Assembly (NCBI RefSeq): GCF_004011825.1
Contig: NZ_RKLO01000001.1
Location: 705,575-769,574, forward strand
DNA: 64,000 nucleotides
From: Rhodococcus xishaensis
GTDB taxonomy: Bacteria; Actinomycetota; Actinomycetes; Mycobacteriales; Mycobacteriaceae
Reading direction: 5' to 3'
Shown: positions 26,463 through 36,687 of the stretch, one piece after another
Position numbering within the stretch: the stretch's first letter is position 1
Layout: each line of letters opens with the position of its first letter
Translations under genes and position numbers: made by a program
Notes under the pieces: generated by a model
Database searches by the model: none
Seen by the model: only the letters and a program-made list of their open reading frames with translations
Told to the model about the DNA's origin: nothing

Positions 26463-28513
26463 AGCGAGGTGAGGGTGATCGTGGTGCCCGGTGGGACCCG
26501 ATCGCCCGCGCTGGGGCTCTGGCCGATGACGAGCGACCGGTCGGAGCTGACGAGCTGGCGCACCTGGTAGCCCAGTCCGAGCCGATCGAGTTCACTCTTC
26601 GCCGATTCGACCGAGCGTCCCAACAGCACCGGCACCTTCACCGCGTTGGACACCGTCAGGACCACGCTCGACCCGGCCTCGACGTTCGCGCCCACGGCCG
26701 GGTCGGTGCCGATCGCGTCGCCGGCGTCGACGTCGGCGTCGAAGACTTGTTGCACTTCGCGCACCGTGATCCCCACCGCGTCGAGCGCCTCTCGTGCTGC
26801 GTCCTCGGACATCCCGGAGACATCGGGTACGTCCACCGGCGGCGCGCCTTTGCTCAGGATCATCTGGACCTGAGAGCCGACGTCGAGCACCGTCCCTGGC
26901 GCTGGTTCCAGCGCTGCAACCGCGCCGACCGGGACCCGGGCGCTGAACGCCTCACCACCTTTGACCGGCACGAACGTGCGCTCTTGCAGGGCCGCCTCGA
27001 CCGCCGCGAGATCGCCGTTACCGGTTACCTCCGGGACGGCTGGCCGCCCCAACGACACGAGGATGGTGACCGAGGAGCCACGCGGCACTTTCGACCCGGC
27101 ACTCGGGTCGGTCCCGAGGACGGAATCCACCGCGGCAGCGTCGGAGTACTGCCCTCTGGTCTTCGTCGTGAAACCCGCAGCCTCGATGGTCGCCGCGGCC
27201 GCAGCCCGGTCCTGACCGTCGATCACCGGAACCGCGGCGTAGCGGCCGGAACCGAGCCACCAGCCGCCGAATCCGACGGTGGCCGCGATCAGCAGTACGG
27301 CCAGGAGCCACACGAGAACCGTGCGCCGGGAGCGACGCAGGCGTGCCTCGACATTTCCGAACGGATCGGCGGCGGGGTCATCGACCGGGGGTGGGGGCTC
27401 GTCCTGGGGGAGACGTGCAGTCACGGTCGTGACGACCTTGGTGTGTTGGAGTCCCGATTCCGGTGCCGGCGACGCCAGCACTGTGGTCGCATCGTGGCCG
27501 GGGGTTTGATCCGGGCTGTGATCCGAGGCGGGTCGCGTCGGGTGGGCGGCGACGGGCTCGTTCGGTGTCCGTGAGGTCGTGTCCGCCGACGCGGGTGGTT
27601 GCTGGGGGACACGGCGAGGCGCCGGAACCCGATAGGTCGGCAGCTGCAACTGTGCACTGACCGAGCGAAGCTGCGTTGCCATCACGCCCGCGTCGGCGAA
27701 GCGCTCGTCGGGATCGCGTTCGGTCGCCCGGACCACGAGTTCATCGAACTCCGGTGGCACTCCCTCGATGAGTCCGCTCGGCTCGGGAACGTCGTTGTCG
27801 ATCCGCTGGTAGGCGATCGACAGCGATGTGTCGCCAGTGAACGGAGCGGTGCCTGTGAGCATCTCGAACAGCAGCACACCCGCGGCGTAGACGTCACTGC
27901 GCGGATCGGCTGTGCCGGTGGTGACCTGCTCGGGGGAGAGGTACTGGGCTGTGCCGAGAATCACGCTGCGTGATGTCGTGTTCGACGCGGCGATCGCCCG
28001 CACCAGACCGAAGTCGGCGATCTTGACATCCCCAGCGTGGGAGATCAGTACGTTCTCCGGCTTGATGTCGCGATGGACCAGTCCGGCCCGGTGGGCGACG
28101 GCGAGCGCCTCGAGGACGGGCCGTGCGACCGCCACGACCGCGTGCGGCGGCATGGGTCCCCGTTCACGGAGCAGCTCACGCAGCGTGCCGCCTTCGACGA
28201 GTTCCATGACGAGAAACGCGTGTGCGCCGTCGCTGCCCTGATCGTGAACGCCGACCAATCCTGGGTGGTTGAGCCGAGCCACCGCGCGGGCCTCGAACTC
28301 GAAGCGGGCGAGGAACTGGGGGTCGGCCGCGAACTGCGGGTCCATGACCTTGATCGCGACCGGACGGTCCAACCTAAGGTCCATGCCGCGGTAGACCATG
28401 GACATTCCACCGCGCGCGATGGGTGCGTCGATGCGATAGCGCCGGTCCAGCACGACACCGATCAACCCTTGACCTCCGGGATTCAAGCTCGCGCCCTCTC
28501 GTTCGGCGTGCAT
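26456..28513 (-). CDS. pknL: Ser/Thr protein kinase PknL with PASTA repeats
   Basis: The 685-residue membrane kinase has an intact Hanks domain (about residues 24–290): GGMSMVYRG loop, VAIK, HRDIKPEN catalytic loop, DFGL and a Thr/Ser-rich activation loop ending LGTAQYLSPEQ. A Pro/Thr-rich linker leads to one transmembrane helix (about 398–421). Four PASTA domains then face the outside (about 425–685), where such domains bind peptidoglycan fragments or lipid II. M. tuberculosis PknL lacks PASTA repeats; other genera keep them. Its small neighbour at 28608 is a known substrate type. Confidence 0.95.
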
Positions 28514-28607
28514 GGATTCTTCTCGATCGTAGTCAGCTCGAGCCGCAGTTCCGTCACCGCAGCGCCGACCGTGGTCGTACCAGCGGTGACCGGATAACGT
28601 ATCGAGA

Positions 28608-28976
28608 ATGAGCGCTATCCCCTACTGCGAAGACGTGCTGGACCCGTCGATTCCGCTGCTGCAGCTGGCAGACGTGTCGAAGGGGATGGGTCTCGCGGTT
28701 ACGCGCGTGCATCAGTTGCTGCGTGACCACCATCTGATCGCTGTCAAGCGCGATGGCGTCCTCGGTATCCCTGAAGCGTTCTTCGGGGAGGACGGGCACC
28801 CCGTCCGGTTGCTGTCCGGGCTGATCGTCGTACTGCGTGACGGCGGCTACGAGGACGTCGAGATTCTGCGCTGGTTGTTCACCGAGGACGACACGTTGCC
28901 GGGATCCCCGATCAACGCCATGCACGGTCATCAGGCGCGCGAGGTCGTCCGGCGCGCCCAGGCGATGGCTTTTTGA
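28608..28976 (+). CDS. Rv2175c-type winged helix-turn-helix DNA-binding protein
   Basis: This 122-residue protein matches Rv2175c, a DNA-binding protein phosphorylated by PknL in M. tuberculosis. An N-terminal helix-turn-helix (LLQLADVSKGMGLAVTRVHQLLRDHHL, split here by the turn) is followed by a C-terminal helical dimer region with the invariant-looking RWLFTEDDTLPGSPINAM. It is divergent from pknL, with a 94-bp gap carrying both promoters. Phosphorylation by the kinase next door is inference from the family. Confidence 0.9.
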   Translation: MSAIPYCEDVLDPSIPLLQLADVSKGMGLAVTRVHQLLRDHHLIAVKRDGVLGIPEAFFGEDGHPVRLLSGLIVVLRDGGYEDVEILRWLFTEDDTLPGSPINAMHGHQAREVVRRAQAMAF

Positions 28977-28993
28977 CCGGCCTTGGTCGATTC

Positions 28994-29929
28994 TCACCGC
29001 GATCCGACGAGCGACCAGGCGAGCAGGGGTAGAGCCACCGTCAGACGCCGGTGCCGGGGCACGGTCGCACGTTGATCGAACACCCTGAAACCGCTCTTCT
29101 CGATCTCGTCGAGGATTTCGGCGTACAGGACGTTCGCGGCACGGATACCCGGTCGGACCCGGGGTTCGAGCATGTCGAGTCCCGGCTCGGCGCGGCGGTA
29201 GACCGCGCGGGTGACGGCGACGAAATGGGCGAGTGCCCGGTGTAATCGCCGGTCGACGGTCCCGGTCCGACGGCAGTGCTGCACTAATTCGCTGTCGACG
29301 CCGAACGCGCCCAGCTCGTCTGCGGGTAGGTACACGCGTCCGCGATCGAGGTCCTCACCGAAGTCGCGCAGGAAATTCGTCAGCTGGAAGGCCTCACCTA
29401 GCGCGGCCGCGTACGGTTCGGCTTCGTCGATAGGGACGGTGGTGCCGAGGATCGGCAGCATCTGCAGCCCGATCACCTCGGCGGACCCGTACATGTATCG
29501 CCGCAACGTAGCCATGTCGGGGTAGGCGGCATGGAAGGTCGGTGTGCCCGGGATGTCCATGCGCATCGAATCGAGGAACGCGCAGAAGTACTCGACCGGA
29601 ATCGCGTACCGGTCGATGGTGTCGGCGAGGGCGGGGAGCACTGGTCCGGCGCATGAACCGTCGACCGGGCGGCCCGCGAGCGCGTCATGCAACTGTGCCT
29701 CGACAACGTCGAGCGTGGTGGCGCGCTCCATGGGGGTCCGGCCAGAGCAGTCGACGTCGACGACGTCGTCGACGGTGCGCGCGAACCCGTACAGGGCGTG
29801 CACCGCGGGACGCCGGTGCGCGGGCAGAAGGCGGGTGGCAAGGAAGTAGGTCCGGCCGTGTTCGGCCGCGAGTCGCCGGCACCGGCGGTACGCCGAGGCC
29901 AAGTCGCCGCTCGGAACTCGTCGGGTCAC
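28994..29929 (-). CDS. crtB: Phytoene synthase
   Basis: This 311-residue squalene/phytoene synthase family enzyme couples two geranylgeranyl diphosphates to phytoene. Aspartate-rich motifs are RTVDDVVDVD (first, about residue 48) and NFLRDFGEDLDRGRVYLP (second, about 165), and the substrate flap YMYGSAEVIG is present. The GTG at 29929 lies 10 bp after the mptA stop, so it is the last gene of idsA–crtI–mptA–crtB. Confidence 0.94.
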   Translation of the reverse strand: MTRRVPSGDLASAYRRCRRLAAEHGRTYFLATRLLPAHRRPAVHALYGFARTVDDVVDVDCSGRTPMERATTLDVVEAQLHDALAGRPVDGSCAGPVLPALADTIDRYAIPVEYFCAFLDSMRMDIPGTPTFHAAYPDMATLRRYMYGSAEVIGLQMLPILGTTVPIDEAEPYAAALGEAFQLTNFLRDFGEDLDRGRVYLPADELGAFGVDSELVQHCRRTGTVDRRLHRALAHFVAVTRAVYRRAEPGLDMLEPRVRPGIRAANVLYAEILDEIEKSGFRVFDQRATVPRHRRLTVALPLLAWSLVGSR

Positions 29930-29939
29930 AGCACTAGGG

Positions 29940-31550
29940 TCACAGCGGCGACGATTGGCGCTCGGAAGTCGTCTGAACCGGTTCTTCTGCGATCTGTTCG
30001 GTCGAAGTGTGAGTCTTCTCCGACACCGATCGCAGCCGCAGCGGGTCCACCGTCCTGAGCGAGATCGCCGCGACGATTGCGGCGACAACGGCGAGGGCAA
30101 CGTGGAAGAACGTGTACAGGCCGATCGATCCGTCGGGCTGGAATACCAACATGAGCCAGGTCGACAGGCCGACGAGGATCTGGAGCGTCCGCGTCGACAT
30201 CGCGAAACCGGCGGCGATGGCGAGCGGCCACGAGTAATACCACGGCAGGGCGGCAGGGGACAGGATCACGATCGCGACCAGAGCGAGCAGGATGCCCATG
30301 ACCGCGTCTCGTTCGGTCTTTCGGGACCGCCACCAGATCCAGACGAGCAGGCCCACGAGCGCGACCGCGCAGATCGTGCGGGTGACGTCGAGGACGGGCT
30401 CGAGCCGCAAACCCGTAAACCATCCGGTGCCGACCGTCACGATGTGCGCCATGATCGTCGGCAGCGACAGCCAGTTGACGATCTTTGCTGAGCCGGAGAG
30501 CGCGGTCAGCCAGCCGAGGCCGACCCCGGCAACCGCCGACGCACCCGTGAAGATCGCAGCGAACACCGCGACCCCGGCCCCCGCTGTCCGGACGAACGAC
30601 GCAATCGGTGTCGCGGGCTCCCGGTCCTCGGCCAAGGCACGTTCGCGCTCATGGATCATCCAGATCCACACGACGAACGGCAATGCGATCGCGGCCATCG
30701 CCTTGACTGCCACCCCGACGGCGATGATTGCGACGGCCGCGACGTGCCGGCGGTCGAGAGCGAGGGTGATGCCGGCGACCATCAGTCCGACCATGAGGAG
30801 TTCGTTATGGACACCGCCGATCAGGTGGATCAGCACCAGCGGGTTGAGGACAGCGAGCCACACAGCGATGGTCGGCTTGCCGCCGAGTTGGCGGGCCAGC
30901 CGCGGCAGTGCCCACACCAGTAGCGCCAGCCCGGGCAGCATCGTCAGGCGTAGCAGCATTGTGCCGGCGACGACGTTGTCGCCCGTGATCGTCGTGATAC
31001 CCGCGCCGAGCAGCAAGGAGATCGGACCGTACGGCGCCGTGGTCGTGGTCCACACGTTGCTGACGTTGTCGAGCAGGAGGCCGGGGTTGGCCACCGGTCC
31101 CACCGCATATGGGTCGAAGCCGTCTCGGAGCAGGGCGCCCTGCGCGAGGTACGAGTAGGCGTCCCGGCTGAACATCGGGACTGCCAACAACATCGGGGCT
31201 GTCCAGACCGGAACGGTCCACGACAGGGCCCGCAGGCCGACGCGGCCGTTGATGGCAGAGCGACCCAGGCGCACCCACGCGATGATCATTGCGAGCACGC
31301 CGCCCCAGACGATCAGCGTGGAGAGGGCATAGCCGTGGCCGAACCGCAGCCAAGACAGCCGCATCTCCTCGAGGAGGGGATCGTGGCGACGAACGCTGCC
31401 GGCGCCGAATCCTCCGAACGTGAGCATGAGCGCGCCGACGAAGCCGAGGACGGTCGCGTGCCCCTCGGGAGTCCGCAGGTAGTCGGAGCTTGCGCGCAGC
31501 CGGGACCGTCGGTCCACAGGGGAATCGAGGGTTCCGGAACGGGCCGACAT
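29940..31550 (-). CDS. mptA: MptA-type alpha-(1→6)-mannopyranosyltransferase
   Basis: This 536-residue GT-C membrane protein, the Rv2174 counterpart, elongates the alpha-1,6 mannan backbone of lipomannan using polyprenyl-phosphomannose. About twelve helices are visible; the first external loop contains SRDAYSYLAQGALLRDGFDPY, the acidic catalytic region. The ATG at 31550 follows a GGGGAGGA site. It is embedded between crtI and crtB, so mannan and carotenoid genes share a transcript here. Confidence 0.9.
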   Translation of the reverse strand: MSARSGTLDSPVDRRSRLRASSDYLRTPEGHATVLGFVGALMLTFGGFGAGSVRRHDPLLEEMRLSWLRFGHGYALSTLIVWGGVLAMIIAWVRLGRSAINGRVGLRALSWTVPVWTAPMLLAVPMFSRDAYSYLAQGALLRDGFDPYAVGPVANPGLLLDNVSNVWTTTTAPYGPISLLLGAGITTITGDNVVAGTMLLRLTMLPGLALLVWALPRLARQLGGKPTIAVWLAVLNPLVLIHLIGGVHNELLMVGLMVAGITLALDRRHVAAVAIIAVGVAVKAMAAIALPFVVWIWMIHERERALAEDREPATPIASFVRTAGAGVAVFAAIFTGASAVAGVGLGWLTALSGSAKIVNWLSLPTIMAHIVTVGTGWFTGLRLEPVLDVTRTICAVALVGLLVWIWWRSRKTERDAVMGILLALVAIVILSPAALPWYYSWPLAIAAGFAMSTRTLQILVGLSTWLMLVFQPDGSIGLYTFFHVALAVVAAIVAAISLRTVDPLRLRSVSEKTHTSTEQIAEEPVQTTSERQSSPL

Positions 31551-31635
31551 CGGTGCAGGTTCCTCCCCCGGAAGGGTCGTTAGGTGGTGCCTGCAGGGGT
31601 CGTGGGCTGCCGGCAGCATAGGACGGCTAGCTAGT

Positions 31636-33201
31636 TTATCGGGTCGCCGGCCATCGCTGGGCAAGCCCCGGCTCGAGGGGGCCGCAGATGCGTTCCGCAG
31701 CCAGCTTGCCCGAGATCAAGACCGTCGGTACGCCCACGCCCGGCGTCGTCCCCGAGCCGGCCAGAACGACGTTCGTGCCAGACGAGGCCAAGTTGCGGCG
31801 TCGGAAAGGGCCGGTCTGCCGGAAAATGTGTGCCGGCGCGAAGGGACTGCCTGCCGCCATCCCGCGGTCTGCCCATGTCAACGGGGTATCGATGTGGTCA
31901 ACGACATAGTCGGAGGCGATTCCGCGGTAGCCGCGGCTCTCCAGGGTTTGCAGGAGTTCGCGCTGGTAAGCATTGGTCAGCCGCCGCCAGTCGAGCGGAG
32001 CACTCTCGAGGTTGGGGCAGGGTGCGAGCACCGACAGGGGTTCGTGTTCGACGCCGTCTCGGCTGACGGTGAGTCCCGGATCGGTGACGGCTGGCCGGGT
32101 GATCAGCAGCGACGGGTCGGTCATCAGCCGACCGCGGCCGCGACCCGCGGCGATCTCGGTGAAGGTGTGCTCCCACTCGGCGCCGAAGTCGATCGTATGG
32201 TGATGTGCCTCACCCCAGCGGGACGTGGTCGCACGAGGGATCGTTCCGTGCAGCACGACCGCCGACGGTGAGATGCGTTGCCGTCGTCGCCGTCTGCTAC
32301 GCAGAAGATCGTCGACGACCGGCAGATCCGGGGTGAGTACCAGCGCATCGCACGGGAAGGCTCGGCCGTCGGCGGTGTGCACCGATCGTGCCCGTTCACC
32401 CGATCGTTCGATGCGAATGACATCGGCCCCGAAGTGCAGGTGCCCGCCCGCCGAGGTGAACGCGTCGGCCATCGCCTCGGCGATGGCGTGCATCCCGCCG
32501 CTGGGAAACGACACCCCGAGCGAGGTGTCCATGTGGGCTATCGCGCCGTATACCGCGAGCGCTTTCGCCGGCGCCACGCCCGCGTACAGCGCCTGGAACG
32601 TGAAGATCCGTTGAAGCCGGGGATCGGTGACCCGGCGGGCCACCTGCCGACCCAGCCTGCCGAATCCGCCTGCCGCGATCAGCCGCAGCAGGCCGGTCGC
32701 CGACTTCCTGGTCGCGAACAGATCCAACGGTGAATCGAAGTTGGCGTCGATGAACGAGTCGAACTCGGCGTCGAAAACCCGGGCCAGCCAGTGGCGCAGG
32801 TCGAGGTATCGGCGCGCCTCGGCCGGACCGCACACACGTGTGATCTCGGCGACCATCCGCTCCGGATCGGAGTGCACGTTGATCGTCGAACCGTCCGAGA
32901 ACCTGGCGTGGTACGCCGGATCGAGGCGGTGCAGCAGAAGAGGGGGTGTCGTGGCGTCGAGGTCCGAGCCGACGGCCCCGAGAGCGTCGCGCACCAGTTC
33001 GGGCATCGTGAGTACGGTGGCGCCGTTGTCGATGACGTACCCGGGTCCCTCGTACGTCCCGACGCGGCCACCCGGTCGGTCGTCGCGCTCGAGCAAGGTC
33101 ACGTCACGGCCGCTGCCACGCAGATGCAGGGCCGCCGAAAGTCCAGAGAGTCCCGCGCCCACGACCACGACGCGGTCGGTCGTACCGCGGACGGTCCGCA
33201 C
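31636..33201 (-). CDS. crtI: Phytoene desaturase
   Basis: This 521-residue FAD-dependent carotene desaturase converts phytoene toward lycopene. The dinucleotide-binding motif VVVVGAGLSGLSAALHL is at residues about 11–27, with the usual GGRVGTYEGPGYVIDNGATVLTMP region. The C-terminal bacterial-type desaturase signature (AGSGTTPGVGVPTVLISGKLAAERI) is intact. The GTG start at 33201 lies 5 bp after the idsA stop, indicating tight co-translation. Confidence 0.94.
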   Translation of the reverse strand: MRTVRGTTDRVVVVGAGLSGLSAALHLRGSGRDVTLLERDDRPGGRVGTYEGPGYVIDNGATVLTMPELVRDALGAVGSDLDATTPPLLLHRLDPAYHARFSDGSTINVHSDPERMVAEITRVCGPAEARRYLDLRHWLARVFDAEFDSFIDANFDSPLDLFATRKSATGLLRLIAAGGFGRLGRQVARRVTDPRLQRIFTFQALYAGVAPAKALAVYGAIAHMDTSLGVSFPSGGMHAIAEAMADAFTSAGGHLHFGADVIRIERSGERARSVHTADGRAFPCDALVLTPDLPVVDDLLRSRRRRRQRISPSAVVLHGTIPRATTSRWGEAHHHTIDFGAEWEHTFTEIAAGRGRGRLMTDPSLLITRPAVTDPGLTVSRDGVEHEPLSVLAPCPNLESAPLDWRRLTNAYQRELLQTLESRGYRGIASDYVVDHIDTPLTWADRGMAAGSPFAPAHIFRQTGPFRRRNLASSGTNVVLAGSGTTPGVGVPTVLISGKLAAERICGPLEPGLAQRWPATR

Positions 33202-33206
33202 GGTGA

Positions 33207-34328
33207 TCAGGCGTCCCGGCGAGTGACCGCTATCGCCATCTCCCGCAACAGGCGCTTGCCCTCATCGGTGGCGGTGCTGGCATCCAGTGCGGTCAGGGCA
33301 CTGTCGGTGAGTTCGGCGATGCGGCGCTCGGCGTCATCGACCGCGCCGAGGTCGGTGATGACCGATCGCAGTCGCGCGACCTGTGCCTCCGAGAGGTCGG
33401 TGCCGATCGACTCGCGCAGCAGGGTCGCGGCCGCCGGATCGGTGTCGTCGGCCCGCCGGAGCGCGACGGCAAACAATACGGTTCGCTTGCCTGCACGCAG
33501 GTCGTCCCCGGACGGCTTGCCGGTGACGTCTGGATCCCCGAACACGCCGAGCAGGTCGTCGCGCAACTGGAACGCGATCCCGACGTCGGTGCCGAAGCGT
33601 CGATACGCATCCACGAGGGAGGAATCGGCGGCGGCAATCACCGCACCGAGGTGCAGTGGCCGCTCGATGGTGTACGCGGCCGTCTTGTACCGGTTGACCC
33701 GCAGGGCGGACTCTATGGACTCGTCCGCCCGTACCTCGTTACTGATGTCGAGAAACTGGCCGCCGAGCACTTCGGTCCGCATCGCCGACCAGACCGGCGA
33801 GATGCGGCCGAGCGCATCGTGGTCCAGGCCGGCGTCGCGGATCATGTCGTCGGCCCACGCCAGCGCAAGGTCGCCGAGGAGTATCGCGACTGCGTTGCCG
33901 AACTCCGCCGAGCCACCGCTCCAGCGCTGCGCGCCGTGTTGCTCGGCGAATTCGACGTGCACGGTGGGGAACCCACGTCGAGTGGTGGAGGCGTCGATGA
34001 TGTCGTCGTGGACGAGGGCGCACGCCTGGACGAGTTCGAGGGCCGCTGCGGTGCGGAGAGCGGCGGGCGCCTGCGGACCGTGCGGATCGCCGCCGGCCCC
34101 GAGCCAACCCGTCCAGGCGAACGCCGGCCGCACCCTCTTGCCGCCGCGCAGGACGAAGTTCTCGAGCGCAGCGACGGCAGTGGCATACCCGCTCCCGACG
34201 GTCTTGATCGTGTCGGAGCGCGACGCGAAGAAGTCCCGGAGCGCCTGCTCGACGAGGGCGGTGAGAGGCGGGGTGGGTTGGGTTGGGCGAGTGGACTCAC
34301 CTGCTCCAGCGGACAGGACTGCCTCCAA
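33207..34328 (-). CDS. idsA: Polyprenyl diphosphate (GGPP) synthase
   Basis: This 373-residue trans-isoprenyl diphosphate synthase is the first gene of the carotenoid operon and should supply geranylgeranyl diphosphate. The first aspartate-rich motif is LVHDDIIDAST and the second is FQLRDDLLGVFGD; both are complete, and GGKRVRP holds the diphosphate-binding residues. It is the counterpart of Rv2173. The N-terminus is longer than average by about 25 residues, so a start further in is possible. Confidence 0.93.
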   Translation of the reverse strand: MEAVLSAGAGESTRPTQPTPPLTALVEQALRDFFASRSDTIKTVGSGYATAVAALENFVLRGGKRVRPAFAWTGWLGAGGDPHGPQAPAALRTAAALELVQACALVHDDIIDASTTRRGFPTVHVEFAEQHGAQRWSGGSAEFGNAVAILLGDLALAWADDMIRDAGLDHDALGRISPVWSAMRTEVLGGQFLDISNEVRADESIESALRVNRYKTAAYTIERPLHLGAVIAAADSSLVDAYRRFGTDVGIAFQLRDDLLGVFGDPDVTGKPSGDDLRAGKRTVLFAVALRRADDTDPAAATLLRESIGTDLSEAQVARLRSVITDLGAVDDAERRIAELTDSALTALDASTATDEGKRLLREMAIAVTRRDA

Positions 34329-34496
34329 GTTGGGTGGGACTCGATGCCGGGTCAGATTGCCGCACGGCGGACGTGGCGCGCGCGAAATGCCTCGTTCCCA
34401 CCTTAGTGGTCGCCGGTGGTCGCCACGGAAACGGCGCCCGAGGCCAGGGCTCGACGTGCTGCGGGTCGGTCGCGCGGGTCAACCTATGCTTGGCTG

Positions 34497-35468
34497 GTGA
34501 CATTCGAAGCAGTTCGGCCACACAACAGCGCGGGTCGGGTCAGTCAGACCCCCTCGATCGTGAACCGGATCCGCTCCTCCGCGAGCGGTCGGATCCCCTT
34601 CTCGGTCGAGTTCTCTCCGCCTCGCGACGCCGCTGCCGAGGCGCGGTTGTGGCGTGCCGTCCGCGAGTTCGAACGGTTGAATCCGGCATTCGTGTCCATG
34701 ACCTACGGCGCCGGGGGTTCGACCCGGGACCGTACCGTGCGCGTCACCGGGCAGATCGCCGAGGAGACCACCCTGTTGCCCGTGGCGCACCTGACCGCGG
34801 TCGGGCACAGCATCGACGAACTGCGCGCCATGTGCGGTGCTTACGCTGACCGGGGAATCAGCAACATCCTCGCGTTGCGCGGCGACCCGCCAGGCGACCC
34901 TCTCGGTGAGTGGGTCAAGCACCCCGAGGGTGTCGAGTACGCCGAGGAACTCGTGCGCCTCGTCCGCGATATGGGCGACTTCCACGTCGGTGTCGCGTCG
35001 TTCCCGGAAGGGCACTACCGCGCCCCTGACCTCGAGCACGACACCAGGTACCTGGTGCAGAAGTTGCGTGCGGGCGCCGAGTACTCGATCACTCAGATGT
35101 TCTTCGACGTCGAGGACTACCTGCGGCTCCGGGATCGGGTCGCTGCGCACGATCCCGAACAGGCGGAGAAGCCGATCATTCCGGAGATCATGCCGATCAC
35201 ATCGCTGCGGTCGGCCCGGCGAAGCCTCGAACTGTCCGGTTCACACCTGCCGCGTGCGTTGGAGGAGCGTCTGCGCCGTGCCGCCGGCGACGGCCCCGAA
35301 GAGGACCGTGCGGCGGTTCGCGAGGTCGGGATCGAGGTCGCGACCGAGATGGCAGAGCGGCTCATCTCCGAAGGTGCACCGTGCCTGCACTTCATCACCC
35401 TCAACTTCGCGCGCGCTACCAGTGAGGTACTCGCGAACCTGGGGACGTCGATCTCGGCCAGGGTCTGA
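34497..35468 (+). CDS. metF: Methylenetetrahydrofolate reductase-family protein
   Basis: This 323-residue TIM-barrel flavoprotein of the MetF family, the Rv2172c counterpart, reduces 5,10-methylene-THF for methionine synthesis. Visible features are FSVEFSPPRD near the start, VSMTYGAGGSTRDRT, ILALRGDPPGD and QMFFDVEDYLRLRD. The GTG at 34497 sits about 12 bp after a TATGCT-like -10 box, so the mRNA is likely leaderless; an upstream in-frame ATG (34416) would extend into the promoter. It lies alone on the plus strand between two leftward carotenoid operons. Confidence 0.9.
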   Translation: MTFEAVRPHNSAGRVSQTPSIVNRIRSSASGRIPFSVEFSPPRDAAAEARLWRAVREFERLNPAFVSMTYGAGGSTRDRTVRVTGQIAEETTLLPVAHLTAVGHSIDELRAMCGAYADRGISNILALRGDPPGDPLGEWVKHPEGVEYAEELVRLVRDMGDFHVGVASFPEGHYRAPDLEHDTRYLVQKLRAGAEYSITQMFFDVEDYLRLRDRVAAHDPEQAEKPIIPEIMPITSLRSARRSLELSGSHLPRALEERLRRAAGDGPEEDRAAVREVGIEVATEMAERLISEGAPCLHFITLNFARATSEVLANLGTSISARV

Positions 35469-35473
35469 AGCCT

Positions 35474-36676
35474 TCAGGCTTCGGGGCGCATCCCGCCGCA
35501 GCTGAGGTCGCGACCCTTCCACCGCAGCCTGCCGCGTCGCCGGCGGAAGTGGGACGCCGTGGTCAGGTGGATCAGCCCCAGGACTGAAGCCGGGTGGGTG
35601 GCCGCGTCCGCCAAGTCCCGCAGACGTGGGCGACCGCCGGTCTCAGCCGCACGTGCGATGAGCCGCGACGCCGCGGCGGCTGCGTACCCCGCCGCGCCCC
35701 ATCCCCGGGTGTGGCCGCGCCCGAACAGGAGGGCCGCCGGTGGGAGCACGTACGCGACCGCGGCGAGGGTCGATACAACCGTGGATCCGACGGGGGAGCC
35801 GAAGGCGCTCCACAGCCATCGCGTATAGCCCTCGCGCAGCTCGGTCGGATCGGTGTACATCCGGCACGACGCCAGGTCCCGGGCGGCGGCAACGATCGTG
35901 CGTTCCCCCCGACGTCGCAGAGCGCGGGCGATGCCGAGATCCTCGGTGACGTTGTCCGCGACCGCAGCGTGGCCACCGAGTCGGTAGTACGAGGCCGCGT
36001 CGAACACAAGAAACTGCCCACACGCGACCGCCATCGACGGACGGGTGCTGCGGTTGGCTGCACTCACGGGCAGGGTCGCGAACCACGACCAGCACAGCAG
36101 CGGCTGGAGCAGGCGCTCGACGAGCGCTCCGGCTTCCTGTCGGGGCCAGGGCGACACGAGGGCGGCGCCGCAACGACGCAACTCGGCCGCCGCGACGGCG
36201 AGAGCGTCGGGCGCCACGCGGACGTCGGCGTCGAGGAACATCAGCACGCCCGGGCGTTGTGGATCCATCAAACGGCTCGCGTGCTCGGCGGCTAGGTGGC
36301 ACGCCGCCGTCTTTCCGAGCCAGCCCGACGGCGGTGGGTCGGTGCTGCGGATCAACGCGAATCGCCCGTCGCCGGCGAACGCACGCCGTGCGACGTCGGC
36401 TGTCCCGTCCGAGGAGTCATCGTCGAGGACGAGAACACGAAGGGTGCTCAGCCCACGTTGGGCCCTCAGGTCTGCGATGAGCGTGGAGATGCGATCGGCC
36501 TCGTTGCGCGCCGGCACGACGACCGTCACCGGGTCGACTACCGGCTCCGATCGCGAGCGGGGCAGCGTCAAGCCGGGCAGTGCAATGGCGTTCGCGGCTG
36601 CGACCACCGCGCCGCCGACCGCGAATCCGGCGCCGACGCGGGTGGCGACGGCGAGGAGGCGGAACGGTCGAACCAC
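35474..36676 (-). CDS. GT2-family glycosyltransferase, probably for carotenoids
   Basis: The protein of about 400 residues has a GT-A fold: an N-terminal membrane helix (about 12–30), then VTVVVPARNEADRI, LVLDDDSSDGT, FLDADVRVAPDAL (DxD) and an NVTEDLGIARALRRRG acceptor region. Two or three helices follow at the C-terminus. The arrangement resembles CruG/CrtQ-type enzymes that glycosylate hydroxycarotenoids, which fits its operon with crtO and a CruF-like gene. The start is uncertain: GTG 36676 avoids overlap with lppM, while GTG 36760 would overlap it by 73 bp. It converges on metF with a 5-bp gap. Confidence 0.82.
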   Translation of the reverse strand: MVRPFRLLAVATRVGAGFAVGGAVVAAANAIALPGLTLPRSRSEPVVDPVTVVVPARNEADRISTLIADLRAQRGLSTLRVLVLDDDSSDGTADVARRAFAGDGRFALIRSTDPPPSGWLGKTAACHLAAEHASRLMDPQRPGVLMFLDADVRVAPDALAVAAAELRRCGAALVSPWPRQEAGALVERLLQPLLCWSWFATLPVSAANRSTRPSMAVACGQFLVFDAASYYRLGGHAAVADNVTEDLGIARALRRRGERTIVAAARDLASCRMYTDPTELREGYTRWLWSAFGSPVGSTVVSTLAAVAYVLPPAALLFGRGHTRGWGAAGYAAAAASRLIARAAETGGRPRLRDLADAATHPASVLGLIHLTTASHFRRRRGRLRWKGRDLSCGGMRPEA

Positions 36677-36687
36677 GGCTGCTGGGT

